A stretch of 64,000 nt of DNA from Brockia lithotrophica. GTDB taxonomy: Bacteria; Bacillota; Bacilli; Thermicanales; DSM-22653. Numbering within the stretch: the stretch's first letter is position 1; each line of letters starts with the position of its first letter. The stretch covers positions 183,539-247,538 of the forward strand of contig NZ_RBIJ01000002.1 of assembly GCF_003633725.1 (NCBI RefSeq), read 5' to 3'. The notes under the pieces are model-generated. The model saw only the letters and a program-made list of their open reading frames with translations, ran no database searches and was not told the DNA's origin. This document shows, piece by piece, positions 51,987 through 60,713 of the stretch. The translations under genes were made by a program, and so were the position numbers.

Positions 51987-52946
51987 TCAGGAACTTTCGC
52001 GTACGAGCCCCAGGTCTTGGGCCAGCTCGAGGTAGTCGCTGAGAGAAAGCTCCTCGGGACGTACCGTGGCGGACGTCCCTCGGGCCTCAAGCCAAGCCCC
52101 CCAATCCGTCTCGCGGTCGGGAAAGAGGTACCGTAGGTTGTTCGCCAAGGTCTTCCGCCGGTGGCGGAAAACCCCAAAGAGGAATTCCACAAACGCTTCC
52201 CGCTCTTCCCTTCGGGGGACGACCGGCTCGGGATAGGGGAGAAGGCGTACGACGGAAGAGTCCACTTCCGGAGGAGGGGTAAAGGCGCCGGGACGGAGGT
52301 GGAAACAGAGTTCCACGCGGGCATACACAGCTACCACCACGCTCAAGGCACCGTAGGCCCGCGTGCGCGGGGGCGCGAGGAGCCGTTCCCCCACCTCGCG
52401 CTGAACCATGACCGTAAGCGAAGCTAAGGGCGGAGTAAGCGAAAGCAACCGCAAAAGAAGCGGCGTGGCGATTTGGTAGGGGAGGTTGCTCACGACGTGC
52501 ACGGGCCGTCCGGAAGCGTATTCCTCGCGAAGGGCTTCGAAGTCCACGGCGAGGGCGTCCCCTTCGACGATCACTACGTCTTCCGGAGAAAACCGCTTTC
52601 GAAGAAACGGGATCAGCCGGCGATCGAGCTCAACGGCGATGACGCGGTGCCCTGCGCGCACGAGCGCTTCCGTGAGCGTACCTAGACCCGGCCCGATTTC
52701 CAGCACCGTGGACTCCCGGGGAAGCCGCGCGCACCGGAGAATGCGTTCGAGGGCCCTGGCGTCGGTGAGGAAGTGTTGGCCAAACGCCCGCCGCGGAGCT
52801 ATCCCGAGATTCCGGAGGGTTCGAAGCGTCCACGCGCGAAGCTCCTGCGAAGACCTCGGGCCTCCTTCCCCCTCCGGAATTTCCCCCGGAGCACCCGTGG
52901 GGGTTCGACCGCCAAAGGTTTCGTCCTTGGTTTGTTCTTCGCCCAC
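51987..52946 (-). CDS. rsmA: 16S rRNA dimethyladenosine transferase RsmA (KsgA)
   Basis: The 319-aa enzyme dimethylates two adjacent adenosines near the 3' end of 16S rRNA. FGQHFLTD, the SAM-binding EIGPGLGTLTEAL, VEGDALAVDF and the catalytic NLPYQI are present, followed by the helical C-terminal domain. About 45 residues precede the conserved start, more than usual; GTG 52946 has GAGGTGGGGGAGG upstream, but a later start is possible. A TACAAT lies at 52973..52968. rnmV, normally just upstream, is missing. Confidence 0.94.
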   Translation of the reverse strand: MGEEQTKDETFGGRTPTGAPGEIPEGEGGPRSSQELRAWTLRTLRNLGIAPRRAFGQHFLTDARALERILRCARLPRESTVLEIGPGLGTLTEALVRAGHRVIAVELDRRLIPFLRKRFSPEDVVIVEGDALAVDFEALREEYASGRPVHVVSNLPYQIATPLLLRLLSLTPPLASLTVMVQREVGERLLAPPRTRAYGALSVVVAVYARVELCFHLRPGAFTPPPEVDSSVVRLLPYPEPVVPRREEREAFVEFLFGVFRHRRKTLANNLRYLFPDRETDWGAWLEARGTSATVRPEELSLSDYLELAQDLGLVRESS

Positions 52947-53012
52947 GCCTCCCCCACCTCAACCTCCATTGTACGCCGGAATTCCCGCAGAAAAAAGGAC
53001 TGCTTTTTGCTA

Positions 53013-53044
53013 GAAAAAAGGCGGGGCAAAGCCCCGCCTTTTTT
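53013..53044 (-). terminator. Terminator after the YabE-like gene (bidirectional shape)
   Basis: GGCGGGGC / GCCCCGCC with a 3-base loop, flanked by T runs in both directions. On the minus strand it ends the metG-tatD-yabE unit. Confidence 0.92.
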
Positions 53045-53055
53045 CGAACGAGCAT

Positions 53056-54171
53056 CTAGCGGACTTCCGGACCGAGGACGTACACCGTCACACCCGTCTT
53101 GCGCCCGAAGCGCAAGGCGCTTGCGAGGTCTGCAAAGTAGACGTCGATCATGTTGCCGCGGATTCCCCCGCCTACGTCCTCCGCGCGGTACAGTCCGTAG
53201 CCTTCGATGTACACCCAAGAACGCAGGGGGATCACCGAGGGGTCTACGGCGATCGTCCGCCCTTCCTGCGCCGGATACCCGAGTGCGGTCCTTCCGTACC
53301 CCGCATCTCCGGGGGTCTTCCCCGTGCTTTCGGGCCCTGCCGTGTAGGCGACGAGGGTTACACCCCGAAGGACCTTTTGTACGGCGTACGTCTTTCCGGC
53401 TACGCGGACGTACCCGTCTCCAGCCTCCCCCTCTGGAGGCCGGGCGGGAGCGGCGGTGGAAAGCGGAACGGGTTTTGGCGGCTCTTTCGTCCCCACGTGC
53501 ACTACCGCGGAAAGGGCCTCACGCTCCACGCGGCGATCTACGAGAATTTGCTCCTTGGGCGCGCCGTTTTCGTATACCACGCGGTAGAGGAGGACCTCCT
53601 CTCCCTCGCGTCCCTCCCGAACGACCTTGGACGTCCCCTTGAGAAGGTTCGGATCCTCGACCTTTTCTGTGGCGGGAGGAATAGGCCGACGTTCCAGGCG
53701 GTATCCCTCGGCTTGCAAAACGAGGGTAAGGGTTTCCCCGTCGACAAGGCGAACGTCAGGACCGGGATCCACGCGGTCCCCTTCCCTCAGGGATATCCCC
53801 CATCCCGCAAGTGCCTCTCCAACGCGCTCGGCCGTAGTGTGGAGCACCGTTGGCTCGCCGTCTTCTCCGAAACGGACGTATACGGCCTTGTTCCGGAAGA
53901 CGTGAACGAGTTGACCGTCGGAAAGCGGTTCTTCCGGCTCTGGACTCACGCGATCTCCCGGGTATAAGGTAATCCCCCGTTCCTTCAAAAGCTCCGCCAC
54001 CGTAGGTGCTCGCGTATTCACCACGTATGCCTTGCCGTCGACCCAGAGGCCCACCGTCTTCGGGCGATAGGCTTGGGCGTGGACCGTCGTGGATACGGTC
54101 ATCGAGACGGAAAGGGCGAGAAACCCCAGCCGCTTCCACGCCGTCGATGATCCGCCACGGTAGCCCTCCAA
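53056..54171 (-). CDS. yabE: YabE-type secreted protein with DUF348, G5 and 3D domains
   Basis: The 371-aa secreted protein has a signal peptide (to about residue 34), two DUF348 repeats (KAYVVNTRAPTVAELLKERGI and KAVYVRFGEDGE...ALAGWGI), a G5-like domain (about 170-230) and a C-terminal 3D domain (VTLVAYTAGP, AVDPSVIPLRSWVYIEGYGLYRAEDVGGGI, MIDVYFAD). The 3D aspartates of lytic transglycosylase-like Sps/MltA folds are kept, so it probably cuts or remodels peptidoglycan. In B. subtilis the antisense RNA S1136/S1134 regulates yabE; nothing comparable was seen here. The TTG start at 54171 is tentative. It follows tatD by four bases. Confidence 0.92.
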   Translation of the reverse strand: MEGYRGGSSTAWKRLGFLALSVSMTVSTTVHAQAYRPKTVGLWVDGKAYVVNTRAPTVAELLKERGITLYPGDRVSPEPEEPLSDGQLVHVFRNKAVYVRFGEDGEPTVLHTTAERVGEALAGWGISLREGDRVDPGPDVRLVDGETLTLVLQAEGYRLERRPIPPATEKVEDPNLLKGTSKVVREGREGEEVLLYRVVYENGAPKEQILVDRRVEREALSAVVHVGTKEPPKPVPLSTAAPARPPEGEAGDGYVRVAGKTYAVQKVLRGVTLVAYTAGPESTGKTPGDAGYGRTALGYPAQEGRTIAVDPSVIPLRSWVYIEGYGLYRAEDVGGGIRGNMIDVYFADLASALRFGRKTGVTVYVLGPEVR

Positions 54172-54175
54172 GCGT

Positions 54176-55042
54176 TCAGCCCCCTTCCGTTGTGTGAGGA
54201 TCCTCGCAAAGGTGGCCTGAGTGTACGGCCGTCCTTGCGAGGCGCGGGAGAACGCGGTGGGCGTTGCAAAACGTCCGCCGCCGGATCTCCGCCTCCGAAA
54301 GGCCCAGGAGCTCGGCTACGGCCTGCCCTACGATCGCTACATACGCCGGCTCGTTGCGCTTTCCGCGGTGCGGATGCGGCGTGAGGTACGGGGAATCGGT
54401 TTCGAGGACGATGCGGTCCAGGGGTATGCGGGGCAGAAGATCGCGCTGAGCGGCCTTGCGGAAGGTAACCACTCCGCCGAATCCTAAGGCGAAGCCGAGG
54501 GAAAGCCCACGCTCGGCGTGCGAAGCGTCGCCGGAAAAGGCGTGGAGGATCCCCCCTACTTCTTCGGCACCCTCTTCTTCGAGGATGCGGAGGACGTCGT
54601 CGTGCGCGTCGCGGTCGTGGACGACGATGGGGAGCCCCGCATCGCGAGCGAGGCGAATTTGCCGGCGGAAGGCGTCCTGCTGGACGGCCGGAGGAACGGT
54701 ATCCCAATGGTAGTCGAGGCCGATTTCCCCCACGGCTACGACCTTGGGATGCGTGAGGAGGCGGCGAAGTTCCCGCTCCTCCTCGGCGCCAAAGGACGCC
54801 ACTTCCGTAGGGTGCCAGCCCACGGCCGCGTAGACAAAAGAATACGCCTCCGCCAGCGCCAACGTCGAGCGGATCGATACTGCATTATACCCAACGTTGA
54901 CGATCTTTACCACTCCGACCGCTTGCGCGCGGGCGAGGACCTCTTCCCGGTCGCCGTCGAACCGGGGATGGTCGACGTGGGCGTGCGTATCGATCCAACC
55001 CGGGGCGAAACCTGCCGCCCCTTCGGATGTGTCCGGCCTCAT
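54176..55042 (-). CDS. tatD: TatD-family metal-dependent deoxyribonuclease
   Basis: The 288-aa protein has the metal ligands of the family: DTHAHVD near 18-24, VGEIGLDYHWD, VVHDRDAHDDV, HAFSGD and LETDSPYLTPHPHRGKRNEP. Family members have DNase activity. ATG 55042 overlaps the metG stop by four bases (ATGA), so the two are coupled, as in B. subtilis. Confidence 0.95.
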   Translation of the reverse strand: MRPDTSEGAAGFAPGWIDTHAHVDHPRFDGDREEVLARAQAVGVVKIVNVGYNAVSIRSTLALAEAYSFVYAAVGWHPTEVASFGAEEERELRRLLTHPKVVAVGEIGLDYHWDTVPPAVQQDAFRRQIRLARDAGLPIVVHDRDAHDDVLRILEEEGAEEVGGILHAFSGDASHAERGLSLGFALGFGGVVTFRKAAQRDLLPRIPLDRIVLETDSPYLTPHPHRGKRNEPAYVAIVGQAVAELLGLSEAEIRRRTFCNAHRVLPRLARTAVHSGHLCEDPHTTEGG

Positions 55043-57027
55043 GAGATCGTCGCCCCGTTGGGAACTTCCGGGGGAAGGGTGAGGAGAACGATGCGTTCCC
55101 CGGCGTGAGCGGCGAGGAGCATACCCTGGGATTCGTACCCCATGAGGCGGCGGGGCTTCAGGTTCGCCACGACGACCACCTTACGCCCTACGAGGTCCTC
55201 GGGCCGGTAAGAGGGGTAGAGTCCGCCTACGATCTGCCGCACCTCTCCCCCCAGGTCGACCTCCAGACGGATGAGCTTCTCCGACTTCTCGATCCGCTCG
55301 GCTTGCACGATCTCGCCTACGCGAAGTTCGACCTTGCGAAACTCGGCAATGTCGAGAAGCCCCTCCGCGTCGTGTTTTGTCGTCTCCGCCTTCCTTTCTT
55401 CTGCCGCGGAATTAGACGCGCCTTCCGCGGCCTCCGCGCGCAACGCCCCCGTGAGGGTGTCGATGTACGCCACCTCTTCCGCGACGTTGCGCCGCGGGAA
55501 GAGGGGATCTCCCTTGAAGACGGTGGCGCCTACGGGCAACACCCCGAACGTCGTCATGGCGGACCAGCCGGTGCGCTCTTCGTCGCCGTACACGGCGATG
55601 CGCCGAAGGATCTGTTCCGCCGTTCGGGGCAAGAAGGGCCGGAGGGCGATGCCGACGAAGCGAAGCCCCTCCAGGGCGTGGTAGAGGACGGTGGCGAGGC
55701 GCCTCTCCTTCCCTTCGCGCGCGAGCGTCCAGGGCGCGCTTTCCTCGAGGTAGCGGTTTACGTCGTGGACGAATTCGAGGACGGCGGCCAGGGCCATGTG
55801 AAGTGCGTAGTGGTCCATGTGCGTCTCGATTTCCTCTTTGAGAGCAAGGGCACGGCGGCGGAGTTCCGCATCTTGGGCCTCCGTCGGACCGGGCTCCGGC
55901 ACCCGGCCCTCCGCGAATTGCTCGGCAAGGGCGAGCGTGCGGCTCACGAGATTGCCCAAGTCGTTGGCGAGATCCCCGTTTACGCGCTCGAGGAAGGAGT
56001 CCACCGTAAACACGCCGTCTTGGCCAAAGGGTATCTCGCGAAGGAGGTAGTAGCGCACGGCGTCCGAACCGTAGCGCGCGATGAGGTCCTTCGGATCGAT
56101 CACGTTCCCCTTCGACTTCGACATCTTTCCCTGAGGGGTGAGGACCCACCCGTGGCCGAAAACCGTCTTGGGCAGGGGGAGGTCCAGGGCCATGAGGAGG
56201 ATCGGCCAGTAGATCGTGTGGAACCGGACGATGTCCTTCCCCACGAGGTGGAGGTCAGCCGGCCAGTACCGTTCGAAACGACTCGGGTCGTCCGACATGT
56301 AGCCCAAAGCGGTGATGTAGTTGGCCAAAGCGTCGATCCAGACGTACGCGACGTGTTTGGGATCGTTGGGAAACGGGATCCCCCAGTCGAGGTCGATCCG
56401 GGAGACGGAAAGATCTTCGAGCCCGGGCCGGAGGAAGTTGTTGAGCATTTCGTTTCGGCGCGCTTCAGGGAGGATGAACTCTGGGTGCTCCTCGATGTGG
56501 CGAATGAGGCGGTCTTGGTACTTCGTGAGCCGGAGGAAGTAGCTCTCCTGGGAGATCTTCTGCACCGGCCGTCCGCAGTCCGGACAGAGGTACTGGCCGT
56601 CTTTTTTCACCACCTGGAACTCCGTCCAGTAGGCCTCGCACTCGACGCAGTAATACCCCTCGTACCGTCCGAGATAGATGTCGCCCTTTTCCAAGAGGCG
56701 GGCGATGATTTTCTGCACGGCCTCCTTGTGGCGCGGCTCCGTCGTACGGATGAAATCGTCGTAGCTGATGTCGAGCTTTTCCCAGAGGTCCTGGATCCAG
56801 GCCACGATCGGTTCGATGTACTCAAGGGGCGTTTTGCCGTGTCGTTCCGCTGTGCGCTGCAGCTTCTTCCCGTGCTCGTCCGTACCCGTAAGGAAAAACA
56901 CGTCGTACCCCAGGAGCCGCTTGTAGCGCGCAATGGCGTCGGCGGCTATGGTCGTATAGGCGTTTCCGATATGGAGTTTGGCGCTCGGGTAGTAAATGGG
57001 CGTCGTGATGTAGAACGTCCGGGCCAC
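55039..57027 (-). CDS. metG: Methionyl-tRNA synthetase
   Basis: The 662-aa class I synthetase charges tRNA(Met). HIGN is at 19-22, one zinc knuckle is formed by Cys127, Cys130, Cys148 and Cys151, KMSKS is at 301-305, and the C-terminal 100 residues form an EMAP/Trbp-like tRNA-binding domain (ELRVGEIVQAERIEKSEKLIRLEVDLGG). A Ser/Glu/Ala-rich linker precedes it. GTG 57027 has GAGGTGATCC upstream. A sigma-A promoter lies about 175 bases upstream. Confidence 0.97.
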   Translation of the reverse strand: MARTFYITTPIYYPSAKLHIGNAYTTIAADAIARYKRLLGYDVFFLTGTDEHGKKLQRTAERHGKTPLEYIEPIVAWIQDLWEKLDISYDDFIRTTEPRHKEAVQKIIARLLEKGDIYLGRYEGYYCVECEAYWTEFQVVKKDGQYLCPDCGRPVQKISQESYFLRLTKYQDRLIRHIEEHPEFILPEARRNEMLNNFLRPGLEDLSVSRIDLDWGIPFPNDPKHVAYVWIDALANYITALGYMSDDPSRFERYWPADLHLVGKDIVRFHTIYWPILLMALDLPLPKTVFGHGWVLTPQGKMSKSKGNVIDPKDLIARYGSDAVRYYLLREIPFGQDGVFTVDSFLERVNGDLANDLGNLVSRTLALAEQFAEGRVPEPGPTEAQDAELRRRALALKEEIETHMDHYALHMALAAVLEFVHDVNRYLEESAPWTLAREGKERRLATVLYHALEGLRFVGIALRPFLPRTAEQILRRIAVYGDEERTGWSAMTTFGVLPVGATVFKGDPLFPRRNVAEEVAYIDTLTGALRAEAAEGASNSAAEERKAETTKHDAEGLLDIAEFRKVELRVGEIVQAERIEKSEKLIRLEVDLGGEVRQIVGGLYPSYRPEDLVGRKVVVVANLKPRRLMGYESQGMLLAAHAGERIVLLTLPPEVPNGATIS

Positions 57028-57202
57028 CCCCGGATCACCTCGCCTTTCCGCCTTCCCGATTTCCGCAGGTCAGGAGGGAGAAAACCCGCACCCCTTCTCG
57101 TCGCAACGGCATCTGCATACACTCGGAGGGGAAACCTCTTCCTCTATAAAAGCAAGGGCTTTCGCCCATCGCCCATTTCCAGGAACGACCGCCTATTGCG
57201 TC

Positions 57203-57231
57203 ATGTTAGCGCCGCCTTTCCCACTTGTCAA
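57203..57231 (-). promoter_or_regulatory. Sigma-A promoter of metG
   Basis: TTGACA at 57231..57226, 17 bases, TAACAT at 57208..57203. Confidence 0.8.
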
Positions 57232-57407
57232 GCCGCCCGCCTGCAACCGAGACGTGCCAAAGGGGGGCGGTACCAACTGCTTCGGCCTTCCTCTTTCGCC
57301 ACCGAAGATCAAAAAGACACGAAAAACAAGGTCGATTTCGAGGGGTGGTCCTTCCTGGGAAATTCTTTCTTTCGTAGTTCGAAACATCGCATGGAAAATC
57401 CAAACAA

Positions 57408-57436
57408 TTGACTCATCTGCTATCAAGTGTTATCCT
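57408..57436 (+). promoter_or_regulatory. Sigma-A promoter of abrB
   Basis: TTGACT at 57408-57413, 17 bases, TATCCT at 57431-57436, only about 20 bases before the start codon, so the leader is very short. The surrounding AT-rich DNA stands out from the GC-rich background, as expected for AbrB autoregulation. Confidence 0.78.
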
Positions 57437-57457
57437 GACCCAGAGGGAGGGGGGAGC

Positions 57458-57730
57458 ATGCGAACAACAGGAATCGTGAGAAAAATAGATGAACTTGGGA
57501 GAATCGTCATCCCGAGTGACATCCGGCGCGAACTCGGTCTGGGAGAACGCGATTTGGTCGAAATCGCAGTCGAGAGGGATGCGATCGTGATCCGTCGCTT
57601 CGAACCCGCCTGCGTGTTTTGCGGAAGCAGAGAAGACCTTTTCGAATACCGAGGAAAAACCGTCTGCCGCCGCTGCGCCCAAGCCCTTTGCCGCGAGGCG
57701 GGAAATCCCGTGGACGCGGATGAGGCTTAA
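57458..57730 (+). CDS. abrB: AbrB-family transition-state regulator
   Basis: The 90-aa protein has the AbrB swapped-hairpin DNA-binding domain (RTTGIVRKIDELGRIVIPSDIRRELGL, 2-28, to about 50) and a C-terminal part with CVFC and CRRC pairs that probably bind zinc, the form common in clostridia and deep-branching Bacilli. AbrB represses post-exponential genes and is normally repressed by Spo0A. The ATG at 57458 follows GAGGGAGGGGGG. It is convergent with rsmI, and the two stop codons overlap in TTAA. Confidence 0.93.
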   Translation: MRTTGIVRKIDELGRIVIPSDIRRELGLGERDLVEIAVERDAIVIRRFEPACVFCGSREDLFEYRGKTVCRRCAQALCREAGNPVDADEA

Positions 57731-58647
57731 AACGGAGGGGATTCCCGCTCCTCGGATCCCCTCTCGTGAAATCGGCGATAGATCTCGCGGGCGGGAAGGG
57801 AAAACCGCCTTGCGGCCTCCTTTGCGGCATCTTTCGTGCCCATGCCCTCTTTCGTCCTACGGTCCATCCAGGCGAGGGCCTCTGCCAGACGTTCCTCAGA
57901 GGACGGCTGCAGCCCTTCCTCTCGAGACGTTGCCTCCTCGGCGCCCGCGACGACCAAGGTGATCTCTCCGCGCACGTCGGCCGCCTCCGCCCAGCGGACG
58001 AGCTCTTCGAGGGAACCTCGAAGGATTTCCTCGTGAACCTTGGTAAGCTCCCGGGCCAAACTCGCGGGACGGTCGCCGAACACGTCGAGGAGATCGGCGA
58101 GCGTCGCACGCAGGCGATGCGGCGCTTCGTAAAAGATTATCGGATAGGGGAAGTCCCGGAGATCCGCCAGCACCTTCCTTCGTTCTCCCTTCCGCCGCGG
58201 CAAAAACCCGTAAAACAAAAACGGGCCTCCGGCAAACCCACTGGCCACCCAGGCCGCCAAGGCGGCACTCGGCCCGGGAACGGGAACGACGCGAATGCCT
58301 TCCGCCAGAGCCCTGCGGACGAGCTCGCCCCCCGGATCTTGAAGGAGAGGCGTACCCGCATCGCTCACCAGGGCGACGTGCTTCCCGGCGAGGAGCGCCC
58401 CGAGGATGTCTTCTTCCCGCTTGCGCGGCGAATCCTTGTGGTAACTCACGAGAGGCTTCTGAATGCCGAGATGGGTGAGCAGGGCCCTGGTCCTGCGCGT
58501 ATCTTCGCAGGCGACGAGGTCGACCTCGGATAACGTCCGGCGTGCCCGTGCGGACAGGTCCTCGAGGTTGCCTATAGGGGTGGACACGATGAACAAGGTC
58601 CCGGGTGCCGCCTTCTCCCGTTCCGGGTCGTTCCCCTTGCGGTTCAC
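57727..58647 (-). CDS. rsmI: 16S rRNA 2'-O-ribose methyltransferase RsmI
   Basis: The 306-aa enzyme methylates the ribose of a 16S rRNA cytidine. TLFIVSTPIGNLEDLSARA, EDTRRTRALL, ALVSDAGTPLLQDPG, the VPVPGPSA loop and FYEAPHRL are the family signatures. The GTG at 58647 overlaps the stop of the preceding methyltransferase (GTGA), so the two are coupled. The open frame extends far upstream, but only within the neighbouring gene. The stop codon overlaps that of abrB on the other strand. Confidence 0.95.
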   Translation of the reverse strand: MNRKGNDPEREKAAPGTLFIVSTPIGNLEDLSARARRTLSEVDLVACEDTRRTRALLTHLGIQKPLVSYHKDSPRKREEDILGALLAGKHVALVSDAGTPLLQDPGGELVRRALAEGIRVVPVPGPSAALAAWVASGFAGGPFLFYGFLPRRKGERRKVLADLRDFPYPIIFYEAPHRLRATLADLLDVFGDRPASLARELTKVHEEILRGSLEELVRWAEAADVRGEITLVVAGAEEATSREEGLQPSSEERLAEALAWMDRRTKEGMGTKDAAKEAARRFSLPAREIYRRFHERGSEERESPPF

Positions 58648-59396
58648 CGATCCATCTCCAACCTTTCGTAAATCCGACACATTTCCGGATGCGTTTGCCC
58701 CCGGTCGTCGAGGAGGAAAAGGGGGGGCAACACGACAAGCCCCTCTCCCGCTCCCTTTTTTGCCTCGACGAGGAGGAGTTCTGCCGGGCTTCCCGGACGA
58801 GCATACACGAGGCGAAGAACCTTCGGTTCGAGGCGTGCCGCGCGAAGCGCGGCGAGGACGGTCGTAAGGCGGTCGGCGCGGTGGACGAATGCCGCCCTTC
58901 CCCCGTCCTTGAGCAGGCGTGCCGCGGCCCGTGCCGCCGCCTCGAAGGAGAGGGCAACTTCGTGGTGGGCCAAAGCACGAAAGGGATTGTCGGGCAGCGC
59001 GTGGGGCGGCAGATACGGGGGATTGCACGTAAGGTAGTCGTAGCGGCCGGCGCCGAGCACCCGAAAGGCCTCGCGCACGTCGCCCACGTAGACGCGGAAT
59101 CTTTCCTCGAGGCCGTTGAGCCTCGCGCTCCGGCGCGCCATGTCCGCCAGTTCGGCCGAAATTTCCACCGCGTCGATCTCGCCCCCTGTACGGGCGAGGA
59201 GAAATAAGGCAACGGCTCCGTTGCCCGAGCACAGGTCCACTACACACATCCCGGGTTCAGGACGGGCAAAGGCCGCGAGAAGGACAGCGTCTACGGCGTA
59301 GGCATACCGCTTGGGATGCTGGATGATGCGTAAAGGCGTCCGCCCCAATCGGTCGACGCGCTCACCCGGAAGGAGGGGGACGTCTCCTCCGATCAC
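58644..59396 (-). CDS. yabB: TrmN6-like SAM-dependent methyltransferase (YabB)
   Basis: The 250-aa protein has a Rossmann methyltransferase fold with SAM motif [18 protein letters not shown] and the adenine-methylating NPPY motif (TCNPPYLPP). Homologues methylate adenosine 37 of tRNA(Val). GTG 59396 overlaps the yabA stop (GTGA). yazA, a GIY-YIG gene normally between this and rsmI in B. subtilis, is absent. Confidence 0.92.
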   Translation of the reverse strand: MIGGDVPLLPGERVDRLGRTPLRIIQHPKRYAYAVDAVLLAAFARPEPGMCVVDLCSGNGAVALFLLARTGGEIDAVEISAELADMARRSARLNGLEERFRVYVGDVREAFRVLGAGRYDYLTCNPPYLPPHALPDNPFRALAHHEVALSFEAAARAAARLLKDGGRAAFVHRADRLTTVLAALRAARLEPKVLRLVYARPGSPAELLLVEAKKGAGEGLVVLPPLFLLDDRGQTHPEMCRIYERLEMDR

Positions 59397-59809
59397 GGCG
59401 CGTCCCCCTCGCGCGGGAAACGCCGCTCCCCTACATCCTGCGATCCCCGGCGCGCAATGCGCGCACCTTTTTCTTGGGCGCTCCGGTCGAGGAGCGAGAG
59501 ACAAAACAGGCAGTCCCCCTCCCGCGGCCTGCCGAAGTACTGGTTGCAGATGTGGTACCCTTCGTAGTAAAGCCGCGCGAGATTGTCCACGCCTTCCGGA
59601 AGGAGAGAAAAGGAGGTCTGCGTCTCCGGTCTACCCTCGAGCTCCAACCTTCGGCGGAGATTTTCGTTTTCCACCGTAAGGCGAAAGCGCTCCACGAGGA
59701 GCTCCTCCACGATGCTCTTGAGCTCCCCGAGCTCGCCGTACACGCGCGTGAGGGCGTCCTCAAGGCGCTGAAAGCGTTCGATGATTTCCCGAGTTTCCAC
59801 GTTGGACAC
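59393..59809 (-). CDS. yabA: Replication initiation control protein YabA
   Basis: The 138-aa protein has an N-terminal leucine-zipper coiled coil (about 5-60) and a C-terminal zinc module (HICNQYFG with [10 protein letters not shown]). YabA bridges DnaA and DnaN and limits initiation of replication. The start is uncertain between GTG 59809 and GTG 59800. It follows ricT. Confidence 0.92.
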   Translation of the reverse strand: MSNVETREIIERFQRLEDALTRVYGELGELKSIVEELLVERFRLTVENENLRRRLELEGRPETQTSFSLLPEGVDNLARLYYEGYHICNQYFGRPREGDCLFCLSLLDRSAQEKGARIARRGSQDVGERRFPREGDAP

Positions 59810-59872
59810 CCACTTCCCTTTCTCCCCGGCAGGGTCGCGTCAACCCGCGCTTCGCCCCGAAGCGGGAAGTGT

Positions 59873-60703
59873 TCATTGAAGTTGGGAATTCCAAAACTCG
59901 AGGAGAGAATCCCAAGAAAAGACCTGCATCCTCCCGTCGCGCAACCGCGCTACCACCGTGCGTCCCTCTGCGCCCACCTCGACGACCTCGCCTTCGCCCA
60001 ACGGCGTGAGGATTTCCTCACCGACGATCGGAAGGGTCTCCCGCGTCGCTTCGTACTGTTCGTGCTCGTAGCGCAGGCAGCACATGAGTCGCCCGCAGAG
60101 CCCGGAAATCTTGCTCGGGTTGAGCACGAGGCTTTGGTCTTTCGCCATTTTGATCGTGATCGGTTGAAACTCTGCAAGCCACGTAGCACAACACACGGGA
60201 AGGCCGCAGGGCCCCAATCCCCCGCGCATCTTGGCCTCGTCGCGGACGCCGATCTGACGAAGTTCGATTCGCGTGCGGAAGATGCTCGCCAGATCGCGAA
60301 CGAGCGCGCGGAAGTCCACCCTGCCCTCCGCCGTAAAGTAAAAGATGAGCTTGGCACGGTCGAAGGTGTATTCCGCATCTACGAGCTTCATGGGCAACCT
60401 GTGCGCCCGAATCCTTTCGGCGCACAGAGGAAGCGCCCGCTCCGCATCTTGTTGGTTGAGGGCGACAATGGCGAGGTCTTCCGGGGATGCGAGGCGGAGA
60501 ACCTTTTTCAAGGGTTGGACCACATCCTCGCCGCCGACTTCGCGGGGAGGCACGGCCACCTTGCCAAACTCGATCCCCCGAATCGTCTCTATGATGACGC
60601 CCGTCCCCGGACGAAAGAGGGCTTCGGCTTCTGCGGGGGACGTCCCCGGGTCAAAGTAGTAGATCTTTCCTGCACGGCGAAAGCGTACGCCTACGACCAA
60701 CAC
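59873..60703 (-). CDS. ricT: RicT (YaaT/PSP1), RNase Y-modulating iron-sulfur protein
   Basis: The 276-aa protein belongs to the PSP1 family. VVGVRFRRAGKIYYFDPG leads, and the conserved cysteines lie in GGLGPCGLPVCCATW and GRLMCCLRYEH, which with partner proteins RicA and RicF bind iron-sulfur clusters. The complex directs RNase Y and affects sporulation and biofilm formation in B. subtilis. The start is uncertain: GTG 60712 lies within the likely ribosome-binding site, so GTG 60703 is preferred. It follows holB closely. Confidence 0.93.
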   Translation of the reverse strand: MLVVGVRFRRAGKIYYFDPGTSPAEAEALFRPGTGVIIETIRGIEFGKVAVPPREVGGEDVVQPLKKVLRLASPEDLAIVALNQQDAERALPLCAERIRAHRLPMKLVDAEYTFDRAKLIFYFTAEGRVDFRALVRDLASIFRTRIELRQIGVRDEAKMRGGLGPCGLPVCCATWLAEFQPITIKMAKDQSLVLNPSKISGLCGRLMCCLRYEHEQYEATRETLPIVGEEILTPLGEGEVVEVGAEGRTVVARLRDGRMQVFSWDSLLEFWNSQLQ

Positions 60704-60713
60704 GCGCCTCACC

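Larger units (their letters stand above)
57028..57457 (+). other. 430-base divergent intergenic region between metG and abrB
   Basis: It holds the metG promoter on the minus strand and the abrB promoter on the plus strand. The metG leader of about 165 bases contains no riboswitch I can identify. The remaining stretch between the two promoters (57232-57407) shows no gene or clear structure. Confidence 0.6.

Noticed and set aside
57263..57276. A T-box-like GGTACCGCC string upstream of metG on the minus strand
   Set aside because: It lies upstream of the metG promoter and so outside the likely transcript. No stem I, specifier loop or terminator with a T run accompanies it.
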